From contig OX393549.1 of assembly GCA_947650365.1 (NCBI GenBank), positions 91,110,111-91,174,110 of the forward strand: DNA of 64,000 nucleotides, read 5' to 3'. Positions within the stretch are counted from its first letter, which is position 1; each line of letters opens with the position of its first letter. Shown here one piece after another: positions 56,659 through 64,000 of this stretch. This DNA comes from Chamaelirium japonicum. Its lineage: Eukaryota > Streptophyta > Magnoliopsida > Liliales > Melanthiaceae. Both the position numbers and the translations under genes were made by a program. The notes below the pieces were generated by a model. That model did not search any database. It had not been told where the DNA came from and saw nothing but the letters and a program-made list of their open reading frames with translations.

Positions 56659-58988
56659 TGTTGGAAATAAATCCATGGTAGAGGCCCACAGCGGAAGCAA
56701 AGTGAAGGTCCGAAGACCATGAGCGGTGTGCGTTATATATCAAAATTTTCATCGAAACGATCTACATATGCGTGTATGAATCTAGCATGACAACTACGCG
56801 AACCCCTAACGACGATCTAACGTGAAAGAACAATTTAGCATGTATGCATGTTCTATCTATGCTAGATCTACATGTTAGAGATCATACCTGCGTGCGGAAT
56901 CTTTCACCGCGACAAATTTCTTCTTTGTCGATGGAGACGGGCTCGGATCTGCTTAACATAGCTTCAGTGACGGCCATAACTTTCTATTCCGAACTCCTAT
57001 TGGGCTAAAATTTGGACTGTAGGTAGCCAACTTCAAGACGCAACTTTTGCAACAAGTTTCACCTTGTTTGGACTTCTGTAACTCCCGAAATCACAGAAAT
57101 AATGCTGATTTTCTGTGCAGATTCTGGACAGCAAAAGGTTGCAGGAGATGCCTTCTAGTTCACCCAATCTCACATGATGCATGGCACCTCGTCGATGGAT
57201 CTCTGAGTGCCTCCATACGAAGAGCCTTCTACTTCTATGAAACACCACGTGAGGTAGACGAGTCACCATCCAATGGCACAAGCGAGGGAGAGAGAGAGAC
57301 GAGAAAGAAGATGCGAAGAGAGGAGAGGGGGCGGCTAGGGCTTCCCCATGGCTTGGGCCGGCCCTAAGGCTTGCATGGCCTCATAATTTCGTCCCCCCTC
57401 TCTCCTTCTTCCTTATATAGGACCGGCCTTATCCTTATGGATAAGCCTAGCGGATAGGATTGATTGATTCAAACCTCTCCCTATATATCTCTTCTTTTAT
57501 CTCTATCTTTTCCTTGTTTTCGAAAACGGTCAAAACCAGCCCGTTTTCTGCGCCTTATGACCGACCCTTTCATCGGAGACAACAACCTCCTGAAACTAAT
57601 GGGGCTGGCCTTGACCAGTCTCTCAACACTTAGGGCCGCCCCTCCTAGTACATAGTGGCGCATGGTATGACCAAAACGCCCTTATTTCACTAGTTGGCCG
57701 TTCCTCGTGTACGAGACTTTGCAAGGCACACATAAGTGAAGTGCACTAGTGATTTCACTATTCTCTGAGGTTCCCGTAGGGTGCCCCTAGTGAAGTCAAC
57801 TAGTCAACTCGCAACATGTCCCGGTGCATCGCACCCATGTGGCAAAGTCCACTTATGGCAAGGAATTGTTACATGCGTCTCTGCACTAACCCAGGGTTTC
57901 CCCTTAGTGCACACACGTAGCTACGCATCTACCATGCACTAGTGCAAAGCACTCACGGAGCGTATGCTTGGACTTCTCGCTTCCTCTAACTGCGTTCTGT
58001 GTTTCAATGAGATGGTATAAGAACCGTACATAATGTCGATAAGGTGGAACCTTCAGGGACCAGGGTTCATGGCTTCCAACTTAGACTCGATCGACATACT
58101 ACCCGAGTGTACCATCGATCCTCTGAGTCCGAGTTAACCTGCGTAACCACCCAGAGTGCGACGCAGGCTGTACTCCAATTCCCTCGGACTTACTATGTTC
58201 TCCCTCATACCCCTGCTCTCCGCTTAGTATGGTAAACTCGCTATCCCTCCATCTGGTGCCATGATGCAACTCGAGCGGTAGAGAATACCGTCAGACTCGA
58301 GTGCTCATATGACTCGGTTCCTTCCAGGTTGACCAAATACATCATACCTTCGATTACTCTTCCGAGCAACCGGATCCGTCACCAGTCCAACTGATGACCA
58401 CCTGGCCAGGGTTTAATATGATGTAGGTCAGACCAAGGAACGCACCTCCCGTTAGGGGTGTGGATAGCCTGCAGGAGTGATATGCTGATGCAACGCCAGC
58501 CGGGTAACCCAGTACACCGTGGTTTTGGATCACTGCATCCGGATCCTCACACATTGGTGCGCCAAAGCACCACACAACTGGTTAGTCCACCAGACATGGT
58601 TCCTCAGGGTTTAGGACCGTTTTACCCTAAGCAGAAACACGGTTTAGTGCACCGGTGTCTGCTCACCAATCTGTGCACCGTGTTGGTTCCGTTCGGCCAC
58701 AGACACTATGCCTGGTAATGACCGTGGTGGAGACACCCACACTCTGTCATCCCAACAGCTTACCCTGATAGGGCGACCAACCCTGATCAGAGCTGCGAAA
58801 CGTATTTAGGTTACATGGGACCAGTCCCTTGAGTCTCCCACTCAAGAGGATTAACATGTAGCCATGGCTCTCTGTTCTGTAATCAGAACACGTACTAAGG
58901 TACGTACCAATATGCATTCCTATACTATCAACCATACATAGCTAAACTATAGATTTTTTACGAGCTGTAGACCTCACCAATTCTAAAA
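56659..58988 (-). repeat. Copia (minus) 5' LTR
   Basis: About 2.33 kb, closely similar to the left LTR by eye. TATA-like site on the minus strand at about 57411-57422. Confidence 0.92.
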
Positions 58989-59080
58989 ACCCCCTATTGT
59001 GAGGAGAACATGCTTCAATACCATTTTGTAACATCTGCTCCAAACACACAAGATATTATCTGCTTTGCCCGTATTCGTAT

Positions 59081-59164
59081 GAGGACTTCCTAGGAGGTCA
59101 CTCATCCTATTACCACTCTCACCCGAGCATGCTTAACTATGGAGTTCTTACGGGATCCGTAGAT
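59081..59164 (-). other. 5S rRNA-like domain in the Cassandra 5' LTR
   Basis: The minus strand contains GGATCCCGTAAGAACTCCAT, AGTTAAGCATGCTCGGGTGA and AGGATGAGTGACCTCCTAGG, closer to true 5S rRNA than the other LTR copy. Confidence 0.88.
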
Positions 59165-59496
59165 GCACACGGTTTTAAAACGAGTCTTTTATATTTGAGA
59201 GGGAAAATTATATAAGTAGCTCGGGATCTTTTTCTCTCCAGGCGACGTGGGGCTAACTTGTGGCCTTGGATTCCTCACCTCACCCCATCTATCTTGGTAT
59301 CACCATCTCATGAGTCTTGACTATTGGCTATTGGATCTTGGTTGTCACACCACTTGCACCCACCAAATTACTAGGGACCCCAACTTGATGCAGGCACCCT
59401 AGTCCAATTCCTATATTTTACTAAACTCCACTTTGATATGGCACCCTACAGAAGGGGTCGTCTCCACTAACCCTCCCCTTGGGCCCTTCGTTCCCC

Positions 59497-60275
59497 TAAG
59501 GGTGGCAATCCTTGACACTACCCGCCAACATGGCTTGGTCTTGACACGAAATTAGCGGATTTTGGTTTGAGCTAATCGGATTTGGGCAACAAACCAGTTT
59601 GACCTTGAATGACACAATGATATAAATAGTTGGGTCTAGGTTTATGCCTATAACAAGGTTTATACATATTGACCTGCTTTCTTAATGGGTCGTGTCAACT
59701 CGGTAACTCATCCGAATCAGTTTTACTTGGATCACATGTAAACCGAGCCATATGATATAAACCATTAGTTTCTTATTGAAATAGTTCTTGGTAAGACAGA
59801 TTTGAAAGTCCCTCTTATTCTCATGATTATCATATAATGACTTAAAAGTGGTGTGGTTCTACTTTTGAGTTTGAAATGAAGAACCATGCAAAATCCCAAT
59901 AACTTCGTGCTTGAGGTGAGTATACCTTTTTTGGGTTCCTTTTTGTTGTCCTTGTATTGTATGAATAAATTCGCATTAAAGGAAATTCATTTTATTCCTA
60001 TATTTGAAACATATTTCTATAATTTTATGTGGGTCATAAGCTCATAACACGGGTTACATGGATTATTTACATGTCTCGACCCAGCCCGACTTGTTTAATA
60101 AAAGGGTTAAACAGGTCGGGGGATTGCGTTATTGATTTATTAGATGGGTCGGGTTTAGATTTGACATCATGACCCATTTGGTAAATGGGTCAGGTTTGGG
60201 TTTGGGTGTTTTACCTTTATACCTATGTCTCAACATGACACGATTACGATCCGACTTGAGCCATTGCCACCCCTA
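59497..60275. mobile_element. MITE candidate with GGGTGGCAAT ends
   Basis: The left end TAAGGGTGGCAATCC and the right end (reverse complement TAGGGGTGGCAATGG) form TIRs. The interior has GGGTCGGGTTTGGGTTT-like motifs as in a widespread plant hAT MITE group. A clear 8-bp duplication was not found. Confidence 0.5.
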
Positions 60276-60344
60276 CTGCTCGCTCTGACCGTCGTCTGAT
60301 CGACCCTCTCTTACGCTTCTTCCTCCTCCTTCCTTCCCTCCCTC

Positions 60345-60349
60345 CCTCC

Positions 60350-60398
<49 letters not shown>
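60345..60398. repeat. (CT)n microsatellite
   Basis: More than 20 CT units, preceded by CCCT repeats. Confidence 0.95.
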
Positions 60399-60402
<4 letters not shown>

Positions 60403-62190
60403 ATCATTTTCCTCCTCGTCCCTTCCCCCTTCTTCCTCTTCCCCCACCATTGTCCCTTTTCCTCCTTCATTCTAGTGACGTGTCAGCCGAGGGCGACAAA
60501 CATTTGCTAGTGGTGAAGAGCCATTGATATGGAGTGGAATTGTTTGATAGCTATCCACCGAACAATTCCACACCATGTCCGGCTTGAGCACCTGCCACAT
60601 CTGTAGGAAGGAGGAGGATGAGGGAGAAGGGCCGGAAAGGGAGTAGAAAGAGGAAGAGGAGGGGGTGGGAGTGGAGGAGGAGGAAGAAGAAGAAGGAAAA
60701 AAGAAGGAAAAGGAGGAGGAGGAGGAATGGAGAGGGAGGAGGAAGACAGATGGCAACGTTGGTCGGTTGCATGGGATCGATGACAATGGGGTGCATGGGA
60801 ACGGCGGCCATGCCCTTATCAATATGCTTGGGAGACCTCAGGGATACATATATCCAATATTTCTTTTTTTGTTAAGTTAGGAGTCCTAATAATTTGTGGG
60901 GTGCAAATAGCAACACCCTTTAAGATAGTGAGTTTGAGTACCATACTCGCATGGTGAGGTAACCTCCAACTTGTTTCCACGGTGCAAACAAGATTAGGGA
61001 CGAGGCGGTCAAGTTAGGACAAACCAACTAATCTTTCAATCTCGTGTGGGGGCCTTTGAGCATACATTTATTCACACGTGAAACAATGAGGAGATTTTGC
61101 TTATTGGGAACCGAAGGCTCTAGCGGACTAGATCCGACCGCCGAGTCTTCCCCAGAAGCGATGCCGCTAGGCATCTAGGCTGAGATTCCAGAGATCACAC
61201 ACCAGAGAGAAGATGATACGCACAAGCACAACAAATTAAGAAATATATGTAGACGTACAATCAAGGAATAGGATTTCACTACAGTGATTACAATCATTGG
61301 TGGTGGGTCACCGTTTGTCGGATCCCTAGACATCATATCTATACTCTCTACAATCTTAGAACAATCACACAACGAAAGCAAACTTGACGGAAGATACACA
61401 GGAGAATGTCGAACATCACCGAGAGTAGAAGCACCGAAGTAGACCGTTGAGGAACCCAGAGATGGTCCTCACAATGTACCTTCTTCCTTCCTTCCTTCCC
61501 TCTTCTTCTTCTTCTACTTCTTCTCATCTCTCTCACAAGTTCTATCTCTTCTCACGATGGCTGCAACAATCCATCGAGTTAACCCTAAAGCATAACACAT
61601 CCCCTTTTATAGTATGGAAAATGTATGGCTTTAGTTTTCCCAAAACCAACCCCATCAAGTAACATACTCGTTCTACTCGTGCCGATCGTGCACACGAATT
61701 TCAAATCATGTGCACGATATATCGATGTCTATGGGTATTGGCTTTTGCAAGCAAAAACTTAACAATCTGCACCTTGACTTGAAAAAGTTAACTCTGCCAT
61801 CACCACTATCCATTCTGAAAATGTGTGAAAATCCTGTCATCCTTGTTGCCACTGCTGCATCCTATATCGGGTGCCCGCACCCTAGCTAAGTGCTCGATCA
61901 TCTAGATTGATGATCGATCAAGTCCATTTTAGCTTTGAACTTGACCAGGATCCATTTCTTCATATTTTGGGCACCCGAAAGTGCTCCACCTACAGACGAA
62001 CCCTCTCCCTCAGAAACTACCCTTGCAGCAACCCTCTACAAGCGTCCATTGCAGACTCCCTCAAAGATCGAAGAAGCTAGTGACGTCCATAACCTTCAGG
62101 ACTCCACCAAAACCGATGGTCCTATACCAAGAGAATCTAATTTGGAAAGAAAAATTAGATTCATTATCATTTTTGAAACATGACAAAGTC
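60399..62190. other. Intergenic sequence
   Basis: GA/GAG-rich low complexity at 60605-60745 produces long false frames. (CTT)n-rich at 61480-61530. No gene supported. Confidence 0.5.
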
Positions 62191-62199
62191 ACAAAGAGT

Positions 62200-62570
62200 T
62201 CAAACAAAACCATTAAATAATCTCAAGAGAATTTTACCGACTCCCCTGGCCAACAACCTGGAGCCATCATCAATAATCATACTGCCATCCTTACACATAC
62301 TTTGCATAGTTACTGAACCACGCCCTGTGTGAGCATACATGATGTATGGCACCGGTATAAAGTATTCAATATTGGCTTCTAAACTCAGTGACCTCCAAGA
62401 TTACTACTTCTTCATCGAATTCAATCATCGATACTTGATTAGCATTTTCCCTGATCTCAGTCAACTTGGAGCTATTTCTGGAACCAACTCCACATTTCCA
62501 CTTACACTCGTTTCTTAAGTGCCCGTACTTCTGTACTTAATTCCAACAATAAAACTTCTTATTCCTCATA
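62200..62570 (-). pseudogene. Copia gag zinc-knuckle and protease remnant
   Basis: On the minus strand: FYCWN, a stop, then VQKYGHLRNECKWK, a damaged CCHC knuckle. Further on comes EFDEEVVILEVTEF and a protease-like LYTGAIHHVCSHRAWFSNYA. The frame is broken several times. No LTRs were found for it. Confidence 0.5.
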
Positions 62571-62830
62571 CCCTCATCCACTACTATTGCTCTTTCCACA
62601 AACTTTTCGCTACTAACACTTGCCCCATTCATCCACAACTCGTTTGAAATGAGTGCACCCACAAATATCCTGGAAGCTGAAGACTATTTTTCCATAGAGT
62701 GATGTCACCTGTAGATGCTCTAATGATAAAGGAAGCGAACCCAAAAGAAGTAACTGTAAGTGGGTATTTTTGCTACCCAACTCGATGCCGACACGTGGCC
62801 ATGAGGAGCGCTGTGGAGGACCTATACCTC

Positions 62831-63189
62831 GACTACTTGACTTGCCCAAGTAGGCCACGAGCCCTACACCGACTACTCAACTAGCCCAAGTAGGCCAGAG
62901 CCCTACCCCGACTACTCGACTAGTCTGATTAGGCCACGGGCCCTACCCCGATTGCTTGGCTAAACCGAGTAGGCCACAGGTCCCTCACCCCGGCTATTCG
63001 GCTAGCCCAAGTAGGTCACAAGTCCTATGACCCAACTGCTTGGCTAAACCGAGTAGGTTATGGGTCCCTCACCCTGTCTACTCGGTTAACCCGAGTAGGT
63101 CACGGGTCCCCTGACCCGACTACTTGGCTAAACCGAGTAGGCTGCGGGTCCCATACCTCGGTTAGCCCGAGTAGGTTGCAGGTCCCATT
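62831..63189. repeat. Tandem array of hairpin-forming ~50-bp units
   Basis: About eight degenerate units of the form GACTACTTGGCTAAACCGAG then TAGGCCACGGGTCCCT. Within each unit CTACTYGG and CCGAGTAG are inverted around TTAA/CTAAA/CTAGC, so each could form an 8-bp-stem hairpin. Confidence 0.9.
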
Positions 63190-64000
63190 GTTAAGTCTTC
63201 AATTAATATATTTTATTATCTATTCTTTATTGTGTTATTGTCGCTTCCCTATGTAAAACTTTTCAAAAACACGTAAAGCGCATTGTTTTCTTTATATCAT
63301 TGCATAGTACACTTCCACATCTACGAACACAATAATATATTAGTTCGCACTCATACGATGCATACATAAAAAATACGGAGCCCGATAGTCCAAATTATTA
63401 TTTTTTTATCGATAATCGCATTAGAATTTAATACGCATCATTTTATGTGTGATTTTTAGGGAATTGATTCGGTTCTCGACGCAACTAGCTCTAGGGCATC
63501 GTGAATAAGCGGTGAATATTCTCACGGCGATTCAATGAAGGATGCACAGCTCGTTTGGATGCCCTTCTGAAGAACCACACAAAAAAGGATAATTGTGATA
63601 TTCGGATGATCGAGAAATGATATCTCCGACTCGACGCATCGTCTGATACGAATCCAAGGAGAACCCCGATCATGCTAACATGCTTAACCGAGCATGATGG
63701 TTGCTTAAAAATATGGTACGAAAAAAATCCCTAGCTAGCTTGCACCATCGACCGTTCTCTCGCCTCTATTTCTTTCTTTCTTTCTTTCCTTATTTCTCTC
63801 TCTCTCTCTCTTCTTTTCTCTCTTCTTTCTTTCTTTCTTCTGCGTCTTATCTCTAGCTATAGGATCCACTAAAGTTCTCTCTTTCATTTTTATTTATTTA
63901 TCAATTTTGTTATTTCCTTTTTTTTCACTTTTCTATTTCTCTTTTATTTTCCTTTATTTTTTTTTCTTGTACATCTCTTTCATCAGAGCCGTCTGTCCAA
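63190..64000. other. Right end, no gene
   Basis: AT-rich sequence, then a CT-rich/(TTTC)n stretch at about 63755-63840 and T-rich sequence to the end. Nothing coding is supported. Confidence 0.5.

Larger units (their letters stand above)
50656..58988 (-). mobile_element. Copia LTR retrotransposon with 2.3 kb LTRs, nested in Cassandra
   Basis: The LTRs are 50656-52980 and 56659 to about 58985/58988. A perfect iMet primer site TGGTATCAGAGC on the minus strand (56645-56656) stands next to the right LTR, so the element runs right to left. AAAAC precedes the left LTR (50651-50655) and AAAAC also lies at 58986-58990; the right LTR end is changed (TTCTAAAA instead of TTCTAACA), so the duplication is not certain. 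The interior is only 3.7 kb and heavily broken. Confidence 0.9.
50288..59349 (-). mobile_element. Cassandra TRIM element, split by a copia insertion
   Basis: LTRs of 324 bp (50288-50611) and 323 bp (59027-59349) end in TGTAAC and TCACA on the plus strand. The 5-bp target duplication CCACT lies at 50283-50287 and 59350-59354. Both LTRs hold 5S rRNA-like sequence in element sense. A degenerate iMet primer site TGGTATTGAAGC (minus, 59013-59024) lies beside the right LTR, and a polypurine tract AAGAGGGTGGAT (minus) beside the left. The interior is only about 80 bp once the copia insertion is removed. It has no proteins. Confidence 0.92.

Noticed and set aside
60472..60880. Open frames of 85-116 codons
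   Set aside because: They are translations of GA/CT low-complexity sequence.

Overview
This window looks like nuclear DNA of a flowering plant with a large, transposon-rich genome. The grounds are spliced genes with GT-AG introns, plant-type LTR retrotransposons, a Cassandra element carrying 5S rRNA sequence, a CACTA transposon, hAT-type MITEs and a Helitron. I cannot name the species. About three quarters of the sequence can be assigned to mobile elements.

The only convincing host gene runs on the minus strand from about 39.47 kb off the left edge of the window. Seven exons are visible (39305-39466, 20808-20903, 20562-20636, 19845-19913, 19241-19317, 18829-18917, 748-877). They splice in frame into 232 residues of a probably plastid-targeted membrane protein with two membrane segments and an HEAAH motif. 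Its exons show no stops or frameshifts, although introns 1 and 6 are about 18 kb each and packed with transposons.

Intron 6 (878-18828) holds an 11.3-kb-spaced pair of LTRs forming a 13.0 kb gypsy-type element (4959-17954, minus, TSD GACTA). That element has a gag but no recognisable pol, plus coding-like sequence on the opposite strand, and a nested hAT MITE. A second hAT MITE lies at 2707-3042.

Intron 1 (20904-39304) holds a Helitron (23391-38709, minus) carrying fragments of a CASP-like gene and a BIG-type ARF-GEF gene. A copia element (24389-37413, plus, TSD GTAAG) sits inside the Helitron, and a nearly intact LINE (29671-35362) sits inside the copia RNase H region. The same intron holds a tandem duplication in which one copy carries a hAT MITE and the other keeps the empty site.

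Upstream of the host gene come its TATA box and a perfect 19-bp hairpin. Next is a 9.6 kb CACTA transposon (39824-49420, TSD ATA) with a decayed transposase, a second TNPA-like gene and a 2.6 kb array of 181-bp repeats. Then comes a Cassandra TRIM (50288-59349, minus, TSD CCACT) whose short interior was split by a copia element with 2.3 kb LTRs (50656-58988, minus). The last 4.6 kb holds a MITE candidate, a copia gag/protease remnant and a tandem array of hairpin-forming units (62831-63189).
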